IMG/VR virus record: IMGVR_UViG_3300028837_001857
Span: 1-40,754 of that record
DNA length: 40,754 bases
Direction: 5' to 3' (one strand)
Source of the DNA: a virus
Under the pieces are notes generated by a model. That model did no database searches. It was not told where the DNA came from and worked only from the letters and a program-made list of their open reading frames with translations. This document shows positions 15,246 to 23,800 of this stretch, in pieces (position 1 is the stretch's first letter; the number at the start of each line of letters is the position of its first letter). A program made the position numbers and the translations under genes.

Positions 15246-15716
15246 ATGAATATTTATACTTTGATAAACGACCTGGTCACTGCGGTGGCGCAGGATGCGG
15301 AACTGTCCGCCTGGACACAGGCTAATTACGGGCAGAAGCATAACGTCTATCTGGACCAGGATGAGCGGGATCCGCCCGGGGAGTCGGACGCGCCGAACGT
15401 GCAGTTTCATTCGCCGTCGAAATCGGCGGACGAGGAGAACCGGATCGTGGAATACGGCGCGGGGCTTTATATCGTGATCTATGACGCTGCCACCGAGACC
15501 CGGGCCGAGGACAACGTTGAGGAATTCACGGCCACGGGCAAGCTCACCGAGTTCATCAATCGAATTATCACCGTGATCCGGGCTGCCAAGCCGTCCGATT
15601 TCGTGATGGGGTTTGATTGGATGACAGACACACTCACCAGCTTTCCCAACTTTGAGGCGGACGTGGCCGTGGGGTTCCGGGAACGGATGCTCATAGGTGA
15701 TGATCCGCTGGCTTAA
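15246..15716 (+). CDS. Tail terminator/minor tail protein
   Basis: A 156-residue protein between connector and tail tube, the usual position of the tail terminator or completion protein (lambda gpU/Z position). It has an N-terminal helix (YTLINDLVTAVAQDAELSAW), a beta-rich centre (AGLYIVIYDAATETRAEDN) and a helix TGKLTEFINRIITVIRAA. ATG 15246 is preferred to GTG 15225, which lies inside repeat B. No clear Shine-Dalgarno is visible because the repeat occupies the leader. Confidence 0.6.
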   Translation: MNIYTLINDLVTAVAQDAELSAWTQANYGQKHNVYLDQDERDPPGESDAPNVQFHSPSKSADEENRIVEYGAGLYIVIYDAATETRAEDNVEEFTATGKLTEFINRIITVIRAAKPSDFVMGFDWMTDTLTSFPNFEADVAVGFRERMLIGDDPLA

Positions 15717-15730
15717 AAAAAAGAGAAATA

Positions 15731-15797
15731 GCCACGAAGGCACAAAGACACCAAGGTTTTTTATTAAAATTTCTTAGTGCCTTAGTGCCTTGGTGGC
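15731..15797 (+). repeat. Palindromic repeat family A, copy 2
   Basis: The left arm starts GCCACGAAGGCACAAAGACA, the loop is T/A-rich, and the right arm ends CTTGGTGGC. It ends 22 nt before the tail-tube start codon. Confidence 0.95.
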
Positions 15798-15819
15798 AAT
15801 AAAAAAGCGAGGAAATAAA

Positions 15820-16779
15820 ATGACACAACAACGCGGAGTAAATACCCAAATATTGTTAGGGTATGAAAACGTGGCTTTTGGCACGGTTTCCACCACGGGA
15901 TTTGTTCTGCCCATGAACACCTGCGGCATTACCGGAGTCAAAGCCCGGAACTCGCCGGCCACCCTCACCGGAACCCGGAACACAGTGGCGCCGTTTGCCG
16001 GCAATCAGGACGTGAACGGGCCTATTGTAATCCCGCTGGACTCTGGCGCCATGCCCTACTGGCTCACCGCCATGTTCGGAGATCCGACCAGCACCGGCGC
16101 GGATCCTTTTGTCCATGAATTCAAAGTGGCATCTGTCATGCCGAGTTTCAGCCTGGAAGAAGCTTTCACGGATTTGGCTGTAAATGTCTATCAGCGGTTC
16201 GTAGGCTGTAAGATTGGATCACTGGGCATGACTTTTGGCGGAGACGGCGAGCTGACCGGTGAGCTGGCGGTTTTGGGAGCAAAGATGAGCCATGAGGCCA
16301 GCGCATTCGACGCGGCTCCGACCACGGTGTCCCTGGCCCGGGTTGAGAACTTCGATGCTGCCATTCTTGAAGGGGGCGGGGCTCTATCCAATGCCACGGA
16401 GCTTTCCATCAATCTTGATTTCGGGCTGGACCCGAATTCGTTTGTGATCGGCGGCGGCGGGATCCGGGGGGACATTCCCGAAGGGTTCGTGGCCGTGACC
16501 GGGAATCTCAAAACTTTGTTCGAGGATAAATCCCTGCTGGACAAGGCCACCGGCGACACCGAAACGTCTCTCAAGATCACCGTTACCGCTTCGGCCAGCT
16601 CCATTTTGGAGTTCGAGATCCAGGAACTGCTCTATTCGGTGAACGGCGTGCCCGTGGAGGGTCCCCAAGGGCTGATAGTGAGTCTCGATTTTGTGGGATA
16701 TTATGACGATGGCGGCGAGGCCAGTAATATCGTTGCAAGGGTGACCAACAGCGTGGCGAGTTATGATCTGATCACTTAA
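15820..16779 (+). CDS. Tail tube protein
   Basis: A 319-residue major tail protein of the Phage_tube type. The N-terminal QILLGYENVAFGTV and the repeated barrel-like halves are typical, and it precedes the tail chaperone genes. It forms the hollow tube of the non-contractile tail. ATG 15820, with GAGG 7 nt upstream, is chosen over a TTG at 15790 within repeat A. A Gly-rich turn (VIGGGGIRGDIP) lies near residue 205. Confidence 0.85.
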   Translation: MTQQRGVNTQILLGYENVAFGTVSTTGFVLPMNTCGITGVKARNSPATLTGTRNTVAPFAGNQDVNGPIVIPLDSGAMPYWLTAMFGDPTSTGADPFVHEFKVASVMPSFSLEEAFTDLAVNVYQRFVGCKIGSLGMTFGGDGELTGELAVLGAKMSHEASAFDAAPTTVSLARVENFDAAILEGGGALSNATELSINLDFGLDPNSFVIGGGGIRGDIPEGFVAVTGNLKTLFEDKSLLDKATGDTETSLKITVTASASSILEFEIQELLYSVNGVPVEGPQGLIVSLDFVGYYDDGGEASNIVARVTNSVASYDLIT

Positions 16780-16782
16780 AAA

Positions 16783-16825
16783 GATGAACATCGAACATCG
16801 AACGTCCAACATCGAACATCGAATG
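16783..16825 (+). repeat. Dispersed repeat family C, copy 5
   Basis: GAACATCGAACATCGAACGT and following CCAACATCGAACATCGAAT, intergenic. It shares its core with the coding copy at 2970. Confidence 0.85.
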
Positions 16826-16856
16826 GAAAAGATTAACTAAAAAATAGGAGATGCAC

Positions 16857-17165
16857 ATGAGAACCGTGCATGGCGTGAAAGTCCGGGCTTTGACCCGGAA
16901 AGAAGTCAAAAGCCTGAAACAAAATGGATTTTATCTGAGTTTCTATTCGCCGCCCATCATGGATCCCGAGCTGGTGGATGAGGGAATCGAGAAAGTGTTG
17001 GAATTGTGCGTGCTGGACCGGGACGCTTTTGCGGCCCTGGAAGAGTCCGACCACATTAAAACCATGGAGGTTTTTTCCGGGATCACGAAAGAGACTTACG
17101 GGGCAAGGGATGAGGAAAAAAACTTGCCGGCGTCTGGGAATGGCTCTCAGACAGAAAGCGATTAG
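16857..17165 (+). CDS. Tail assembly chaperone, short product (G-like)
   Basis: A 102-residue product of the zero frame. Its position between tail tube and tape measure, the helix-rich sequence (VDEGIEKVLELCVLDRDAFAAL) and the slippery site near its end match lambda gpG. It would coat and solubilise the tape measure during tail assembly. AGGAG touches ATG 16851, so ATG 16857 with proper spacing is the likelier start. Confidence 0.78.
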   Translation: MRTVHGVKVRALTRKEVKSLKQNGFYLSFYSPPIMDPELVDEGIEKVLELCVLDRDAFAALEESDHIKTMEVFSGITKETYGARDEEKNLPASGNGSQTESD

Positions 17166-17455
17166 ATTACTGCAAGGTTTGCCGCAAGTCCAAAAAGGAA
17201 CCGCCATGCGGTTCATGCGACTACGGACCTCACACCATGCCGGAGCTTATGCCTGAAAACGTCGATGTTCTGGAATTGTGGGGTGACGTGAACACTCAAT
17301 GGCGGGCCGGCGGCATGGGGCTGATCGGGCTGGATTACAGGGAGGTCCGGGAAAGAGCCAGGGAATTGGACATCGACCTTTCTCCCTGTGTGTGGCGGAA
17401 AATTAAAATGCTGGAAAACAAAGTGTTGGAAAAGCAATATAAAAAAGAGGAATAA
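16857..17455 (+). CDS. Tail assembly chaperone, -1 frameshift fusion (G-T-like)
   Basis: A -1 shift at AAAAAAC (17117-17123) continues without a stop for 38 codons into the frame of the ORF beginning ATG 17237, giving about 199 residues. The extension contains paired cysteines (CKVC ... CGSC), a likely zinc site. Next comes a DUF1799-like segment, MPENVDVLELWGDVNTQWRA followed by GGMGLIGLDY, the usual content of the T part of gpGT. The arrangement mirrors lambda, where the fusion bridges G-coated tape measure and tube subunits. An unshifted separate gene from 17237 is possible but less likely. Confidence 0.82.
17117..17152 (+). promoter_or_regulatory. Programmed -1 ribosomal frameshift signal
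   Basis: The heptamer A AAA AAC (17117-17123) is in the right register for the zero frame (GAA AAA AAC). After an 8-nt spacer, GTCTGGGA (17132-17139) pairs with TCTCAGAC (17145-17152) as an 8-bp stem with one G-U pair and a 5-nt loop. Heptamer, spacer and stem fit the classic bacterial and phage -1 signal. Confidence 0.88.
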
Positions 17456-17457
17456 AT

Positions 17458-17526
17458 GCCACAAAGGCACGAAGACACCAAGGTTTTTTTTAATAAAATC
17501 TTTTAGTGCCTTAGTGCCTTTGTGGC
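17458..17526 (+). repeat. Palindromic repeat family A, copy 3
   Basis: GCCACAAAGGCACGAAGACA on the left and CCTTAGTGCCTTTGTGGC on the right. It starts directly after the stop of the chaperone fusion and ends 9 nt before the next ATG. Confidence 0.95.
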
Positions 17527-17535
17527 AATAAAAAA

Positions 17536-18120
17536 ATGCTGAAGATAGCCACCAAAGGATTCACCGGGCTTGAGCGGACGCTGAAGACCGAATCGAAGCG
17601 TCAGGAAAAAGCCCTTAACACCGCCATCAAGGTCGAGGGCTTTCGTCTTATGAGGCTTTTGAAAAAAGAGATCAGGGACGGAGCCCCTGGAGGGAATAAA
17701 TTCGATTCCCTGACTTTTCTTTCAAGGGCCTTCGGAGGCAAACGGCTCCGGCCTGACAAGCCGCTGCGGAGGCTGGCCATCGCGGTCCGGTATTTTGTCA
17801 AGGATCAATCACCTTTTGATATGCGGATTGGCTGGGTGGGTCCGCGAACGTCCAAATCGTGGAAGCGGATCGCAGAGCTGCAGCAGGAGGGATTTACCCG
17901 GCCTGTTTCAAAAGCCCGGCGAGAATTTTTCAGATCCCGTGGCCGGGGCATGTCCAAAGGATCCTCGGCCCAGAAATATATGTTTTTGCGAAAATCCACA
18001 ACCAGGTTCAGAACCCCGCCGCGACCCATCATGGACCCCTTCTGGAGAGCCCACGGCGGCAAGGCGTGGAGGAATATTCAAAGGAATTACAGGCTGAAGA
18101 TGCAGGGGAAGAGAATTTAA
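17536..18120 (+). CDS. Putative virion morphogenesis/tail completion protein
   Basis: A 194-residue, very basic protein with an N-terminal amphipathic helix (GLERTLKTESKRQEKALNTA), a helix VEGFRLMRLLKKEIRDGAPG, and a later segment EGFTRPVSKARREFFRSRG. The pattern recalls HK97 gp10-like or gpS-like tail completion proteins. Such genes usually lie before the tail tube; here it lies between the tail chaperone and the tape measure. There is no visible Shine-Dalgarno because repeat A ends 9 nt before the ATG. Confidence 0.6.
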   Translation: MLKIATKGFTGLERTLKTESKRQEKALNTAIKVEGFRLMRLLKKEIRDGAPGGNKFDSLTFLSRAFGGKRLRPDKPLRRLAIAVRYFVKDQSPFDMRIGWVGPRTSKSWKRIAELQQEGFTRPVSKARREFFRSRGRGMSKGSSAQKYMFLRKSTTRFRTPPRPIMDPFWRAHGGKAWRNIQRNYRLKMQGKRI

Positions 18121-18127
18121 AAATGAT

Positions 18128-18195
18128 GCCACAAAGGCACAAAGACACCAAGGTTTTTTTAATAAAATCTTTTAGTGCCTTAGTGCCTTAGTGGC
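18128..18195 (+). repeat. Palindromic repeat family A, copy 4
   Basis: The left arm is GCCACAAAGGCACAAAGACA and the right arm ends CCTTAGTGGC. It ends 9 nt before the tape-measure ATG. The bases around its end (GGCGGAAA) are the only purine-rich ribosome-binding candidate for that gene. Confidence 0.95.
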
Positions 18196-18204
18196 GGAAA
18201 TAAT

Positions 18205-20253
18205 ATGGATCACAAACTTCAAATAGTATTAGCGGCCAGGGATGCCACAAAATCGGCATTCATGTCCGCCCAGGGGCAGGTCAAGGCGTTTACCAAGTCT
18301 GTTTTCAGCCTGCGTGGCGCCATGGTGGCCACCGCCGGCGCGGCGGCCATGGGCGCCATGATAAAAAAGTCCCTGGAGACCGCCGACGCCATCGGCAAGG
18401 CCGCCGATGCCATCGGCATATCCACGGACACACTCCAGGAATACCGTCACGCCGCCAGGATATCGGGGGTGGAAACAGCGTCCCTGGATAAAAGTATCGG
18501 CCAGTTTGCAAAGCGGGTGGGCGAGGCCCGGGCCGGTACCGGCGCCATGATCACCTATCTCAAAAAGTTTGACGAGCAGCTTCTGTCCAACATCCAAAAA
18601 TCGAAGTCCACCGACGAGGCCCTTGATCTTGTCTTTAAGCGCCTGGGCCAAACCGCATCCGCCACGGACAAAGCGGCCCTGGCAAATGCCGCCTTCGGCC
18701 GGTCCGGCCTGACTATGGTCAACATGGTCAAGGAAGGTGCCGAGGGGCTGGCCCGTCTCCGCCAGGAGGCCCGGGATTTAGGCATCGTCATGGACGAGCA
18801 GCTCATCCGCCAGAGCGAAAAGGCCAATGACGAGATCGAAAAGCTGACCAGGGTTTTAAAGGTCCAGTTCATGTCCGCCGCCGTTGGCCTGGCCCCGGAG
18901 ATCGCCAGGCTGGCTGAAAATACCACCAACTGGTGGAAGGCCAACCAGGATCTTGTAAAAACCGATGTGGCCGCCTTTGCCGATAAAATAAAAGGGACAG
19001 TTATCGAGATCAAAGCTGTTTACGATGCCCTGCCCGACGGTGTGATCGGCCCTGCAGGCGCCGGGTTGATCGGCACCATTCTTTTGGGTCCCGTGGGCGG
19101 CGTCACCGTGGGGCTGATCGCCGCCGCAACCCAAGAGACTTTAAAGGTTAAAAAAGAGCTCCAGGATATTTACGGCAGCGTCAAGCGATACCTCACCGAC
19201 GATCGACTCTTTCGCGGCGCCGGCGCCACTGGTTCCTGGGGAGAGCCGGAAACGCCCGCGCCCACGTCCACACCGCCGCCGGTCGTGGACACGGGCGGAG
19301 CCGACAGGGGTAAAGAACTCAGCACCGAATTACAGCAATACTATGGATGGTGGTCGGCGTACGGCGATTCGATGGAGGAATTTTATACGACCAATTCAAA
19401 AGTGTATCTGGATACAACAAAATCAGACATCGAAAAATCCAAAGAAGCATTCCAGGAGATGTACTCGGATCTTAAATTTCAATCCGAAGATTACTACCAA
19501 TACCGCCTGGAACAGCTTCAGCAGCAGGCCGCCGATTACGAAAAATACACCGGGGATACGGTCCTGGCCCACCAATGGCTCGCGGAGCAGATCAAGGCCC
19601 TGGACCAGGAGCGTCTGGACGCGGCAGGCCAAACCAACCAATGGCTCGTCGATATGTCGGAAAGAACATCAGATGCCATTGAAGAAAATTTCTCCAAGTT
19701 CTTTAGGGATTTTTTCGGCGGGGAGCTGGACTCGGCCGAAGAATATTTCCGGGCGTTCTGCAACTCCCTGTCAGACAGTTTTTCGGACATGATGGGCCAG
19801 ATGATGAAGGAAATGATGTTTGGCGGCGGAAGTGGCGGCGGAAGTGGCGGCGGCGGATTTTTCAGCTCGCTTATATCCGGGATCGGCGGGCTGTTCGGAG
19901 GAGGAGGAGGCGGCGGCGGTGGCGGCGGATATAATGCAGCGGACTGGGCTACTACCCTCTGGCATAAGGGCGGCACGGTCGGGCAAGATACCGCACCCAC
20001 GCGAACCGTGCCCGCGTCCCTGTTCGCCCACGCGCCCCGCCTGCATGGTGGATTAGCCCCGGATGAGTTCCCGGCTATCCTACAACAAGGTGAGACCGTG
20101 ATTCCCAGGGGACAATCCGCCACCCAGGTAAAAAACCTGACCATCAGCGTGCCGGTAACCATAGAGGGCCAGGGGGACGACCGTCTGGCGTCGATTCTTT
20201 CACAAGAAATGGAAGAGACCGCCAAGCGGGTGATGAGAGAGGAAATGAGATAA
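18205..20253 (+). CDS. Tape measure protein
   Basis: A 682-residue protein that sets tail length, roughly 100 nm at the usual 0.15 nm per residue. Residues 1-60 are the typical start (LQIVLAARDATKSAFMSAQG) and a hydrophobic Ala-rich helix. Helical regions follow, then a hydrophobic segment near 275-310 (GPAGAGLIGTILLGPVGG) that may enter the host membrane. Residues near 510-580 are glycine-rich (GGSGGGSGGGG, then an eleven-Gly run). The C-terminus has the usual HKGGTVG ... GGLAPDEFPAILQQGETVIP ending. Confidence 0.92.
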   Translation: MDHKLQIVLAARDATKSAFMSAQGQVKAFTKSVFSLRGAMVATAGAAAMGAMIKKSLETADAIGKAADAIGISTDTLQEYRHAARISGVETASLDKSIGQFAKRVGEARAGTGAMITYLKKFDEQLLSNIQKSKSTDEALDLVFKRLGQTASATDKAALANAAFGRSGLTMVNMVKEGAEGLARLRQEARDLGIVMDEQLIRQSEKANDEIEKLTRVLKVQFMSAAVGLAPEIARLAENTTNWWKANQDLVKTDVAAFADKIKGTVIEIKAVYDALPDGVIGPAGAGLIGTILLGPVGGVTVGLIAAATQETLKVKKELQDIYGSVKRYLTDDRLFRGAGATGSWGEPETPAPTSTPPPVVDTGGADRGKELSTELQQYYGWWSAYGDSMEEFYTTNSKVYLDTTKSDIEKSKEAFQEMYSDLKFQSEDYYQYRLEQLQQQAADYEKYTGDTVLAHQWLAEQIKALDQERLDAAGQTNQWLVDMSERTSDAIEENFSKFFRDFFGGELDSAEEYFRAFCNSLSDSFSDMMGQMMKEMMFGGGSGGGSGGGGFFSSLISGIGGLFGGGGGGGGGGGYNAADWATTLWHKGGTVGQDTAPTRTVPASLFAHAPRLHGGLAPDEFPAILQQGETVIPRGQSATQVKNLTISVPVTIEGQGDDRLASILSQEMEETAKRVMREEMR

Positions 20254-20258
20254 AAAAA

Positions 20259-20330
20259 GGTTCAAGGTTCAAAGGTTCAGAGGTTCATAGGTTAAAAATC
20301 CTTCAACCCTGAACTCTGAACCAGGAACCT
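20259..20330 (+). repeat. Dispersed repeat family B, copy 4
   Basis: GGTTCAAGGTTCAAAGGTTCA on the left half and CTTCAACCCTGAACTCTGAA on the right. It fills the gap between the tape measure and the next gene. Confidence 0.9.
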
Positions 20331-20352
20331 TATAAAACCAAAGGTTTTTACT

Positions 20353-20715
20353 ATGGCCATGCAATTAGGCGCATATACTTTCACGCAGAACCCGTGCGAA
20401 CCCATGCCGGTGATTACCGAGGAGCGCCGGTCAGAGTCAATTAAAACCCTGGGCGGTGTGGCGTTCTTTTCCTGGGGCACGTTCATCGAAGGTCAGCAGG
20501 TGCCGCTTCAATGGACATCCATGCCCACGGCCCAATATACGCAACTGTTATCCCTGTTCAATGCCGATGACGGGCTGGTCTGGGACCCTGAGAACGGATC
20601 CACTTATAACGTGGAGATAATAAGCTTGACCGGTGATTACCATCTGTCCACCGGAGCCGGCGCGGCCTACCGTAAAAATGTCAATATGGTATTGCTGATT
20701 ATGTCTGAAGTGTAA
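20353..20715 (+). CDS. Minor tail protein (tail tip)
   Basis: A 120-residue protein just after the tape measure, in the place of lambda gpM/distal-tail proteins. The sequence is beta-rich (GGVAFFSWGTFIEGQQVPLQ, YTQLLSLFNADDGLVWDP), like distal tail proteins that connect tube and hub. AAAGG lies about 10 nt before the ATG. The assignment is from position and general character. Confidence 0.65.
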   Translation: MAMQLGAYTFTQNPCEPMPVITEERRSESIKTLGGVAFFSWGTFIEGQQVPLQWTSMPTAQYTQLLSLFNADDGLVWDPENGSTYNVEIISLTGDYHLSTGAGAAYRKNVNMVLLIMSEV

Positions 20716-20726
20716 AAAAAGAAATA

Positions 20727-20795
20727 GCCACGAAGGCACAAAGGCACCAAGGATTTTTAGAAAAAAACCTCTTAGTGTCTTGGTGTCTTGGTGGC
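20727..20795 (+). repeat. Palindromic repeat family A, copy 5
   Basis: GCCACGAAGGCACAAAGGCA on the left and GTCTTGGTGTCTTGGTGGC on the right. It ends 18 nt before the hub start codon. Confidence 0.95.
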
Positions 20796-20813
20796 GATAA
20801 AAGGTTTTTTTCT

Positions 20814-23800
20814 ATGTCCATCACATTAGACGCCACATTAAAAACCGCCCAGGACGGTGACAGCCACCGTCCCATCGTTGATTTAGTTACCTCCCCGATG
20901 GAAGCGGCAATCCCGTTTCGGGGCAGCAATTTCAACACCGGAGACATTACGGAATCTAACAGGGACCTGATTGTCACATCCTCGGGCCGGCTGGCCAATG
21001 TATATTTGCTGGATGGCGATCTTTATTATTACTACAGCAACACGGATACCAACCAGTGGCAAACCCCGGTGTATATCGGTACAGGATTGGGAGATATCTT
21101 GTCCGCATCCGTCTGTGAATTAACCAATGGCCACCTGGGTGTGATCCTGGTTAAAGCTAATTATGACCTGGGTTATATGATTATTTCCCAGACCGGCTCC
21201 ATCGAAACAGCATACGCGGCCATATCAACCGGCAATTCCTGGGTTGGCGGGGTGTCCGTAATCACGCTGGCCAATAATACATATTTGCTGATCTGTGCGG
21301 ACGGTGATGCCGAGCCACCCGGTGATTCGGACAACTACTACCTGCAAAAACGAACTTCTTCCAATTTTACGTCATGGAGCGCCGCGAGCGATATATCACT
21401 CCCGGGGCTAAGCGTTCCGCATTACAAAAACAATCCTCATCTGCTCCAAATTACCAGCGGGCGCATATATTTGCATTTCGATTATTTGACCAGTCTGACC
21501 AATGATATTGAGGTGCGAAATGTCTATTACGTGATCTCGGATGATAACGGATCGTCATGGTCTGTGCCGGCGGCGGTTACATCTCATGGTGAAATCGGGA
21601 AAATGGCCACTAATCCGGTGGCGGGGGAAAAAGAAGACGGGAATATCATTGTAGTTTATCAGGAAGAAAATAACACATTACATTATCATAACATGGACGG
21701 AACCGGCGATCTGGATTGGGTTGGAAATGCGCTTGCTTACGATCCGGCCCAACAGTTAATAATTGCTACAAATCATGATGAGTGGTTTACGACGCCGTGT
21801 GTAATGGCAATCGATACAGGGACCAATCAGTTTATAAAATATTGGGATGATAGTACGAGCCCATTGTTTACCGGCGATTTTAAAACCATGTTTAATCAAA
21901 ATGGAGGATGTAAGTATCCGTTTTATTTGTTTTCACATTCTGAGAACGACAACCACGGAGATAGCAGGCATGCAATCGAGGTATTGAATTACGTTGAAGA
22001 CTCAATAACCAAATATCAAACCGGAATTAATTTTAACATTGGTCGCATAGGATCTTATGGTCATGATTGGTGGGATGGCATAACGCCTTTTGTGCGTCTT
22101 GTCAGTGATACCGACAGACGGCTTTATATCGGATACAAGAGAACAGATTATGCTATTCATGGCCCTCCCGCATTTTTGTTGGGGTATATCGATTTGGATG
22201 AAGTTGCCGACCCAATATCAGGCATGTATACGTGGCACGAAGTGGCGTATATTTCATATGGCCCGTCTGACAGTTGGGGCATTAATTCGCTGTGGTGGGA
22301 AGAATCGATCCAACGGTTTGTTTTGTTGCATAATAGCCAAGATCGAGATACGGGCAACCCTACTGATTACGGAGGCGTTTGGTTTATAGATGATGACGGT
22401 GTTCTTACAGATGTATGGAGCCACGGAGACAATGCTGGATTACCAAAAGGCGGCGCTTATCGAGGTGTTTGGAGGCAGGGAAACGAAATAAAAGGAAATA
22501 TCTGGTTTACGTTTGAATATTTAGCAGGTTATCCCGACAGGCGTGGTTTGTGCCGGTTAAATTTAGATACTAATGCATTTACATATCACGAACCCACCTG
22601 GTTCACATGCACCGGGGATTGCGGGCTCAATGATCTGGAGGCCATCGATGGTGACAGGATATTGATGACGTGCAATGCCGGGGATTGTGACAAATCAGGG
22701 GTTGTAATTCTTGACACCGGAACGATGGAGTGGACAATTTATAACAATAATACAATCCCCGGCATGTTCTGGCGATCTCCGACAAATTGCTCGCGCTGGA
22801 GGAGCGATAGGGTTGTGGTGCAATATGATGTCTCCACAAAAACAATTTATGCGGCATATGGCGGGCACCAAAACCATGCGTATGATCAATATATGGGCAT
22901 CATATATTTTTCTGAATATGGTTCTTATTCAATTTTGAAATACCTTACGGTAACGATACCGGATGGCGCTCCAGTATATGGCGAGGAGGCGTCACTAAGC
23001 TATTACAGTTTTGAATATAATCCTGCACTCACAATAGATGCTGATGGATATGCATGGTTTACATGGGACCATATGGATTCCACTGTGGAAAACTCATTGG
23101 TATGGGCAAATACAATGAGCGATAAACAGGTGGAGGATTATTTGGTTGACGGCTCAATTTTGCAGATTGAATGGGAAGTGGATAAACCTAATAAGCTCAC
23201 TTTTTCCATGTCAAACGGGCACCTGTTCGATCCGCTGAATTATTTGTCAATATGGTCGATCTATTTTAGAGCGGGCAGAGTTTTAACGCTGAAGTTGGGC
23301 GAGAGGGTCGGGGAAGCGGATTATTTGCAGGCCCAGGGCAAATATATCGTAAAGGAAACATCCCTGTCATACACCAAGAGTTATCCGATAATCAGAGTTG
23401 TGGCCGAAGATTCGCGGTCTTTGTGGGATGATACTCATATTATTGCCAGCGAATATTTTAGCGATGTTTCTCCTAAAACGGTAACAGAGAGCCTCCTGGT
23501 TGATCACGGAGGGTTAACGGGTTCTGATTATGATATTCCGGCGTACGAAGAGTCGCACAATTTATATCATCAATTTGTTGATATGAATTTGGCTGACGCT
23601 CTCCGTCTCATTCTGGACCATTTCGGGTATTTTGGATTCATGAATGTAGATGGAAAATATCAGCCGCGCAGGGTACGGGTTGCCGGGTCTCCGGATCATA
23701 TTTATACGGGCGCGGAAATAATAGAATTTACGCCGGACAGTAAATATGCAACGTGGCTCAATCGAATTATAGTGACCGGAATGTCCAATATATTCTCCGA

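Noticed and set aside
19536-20225. Long minus-strand ORF opposite the tape measure gene
   Set aside because: Proline-rich antisense shadow of the glycine-rich tape measure C-terminus.
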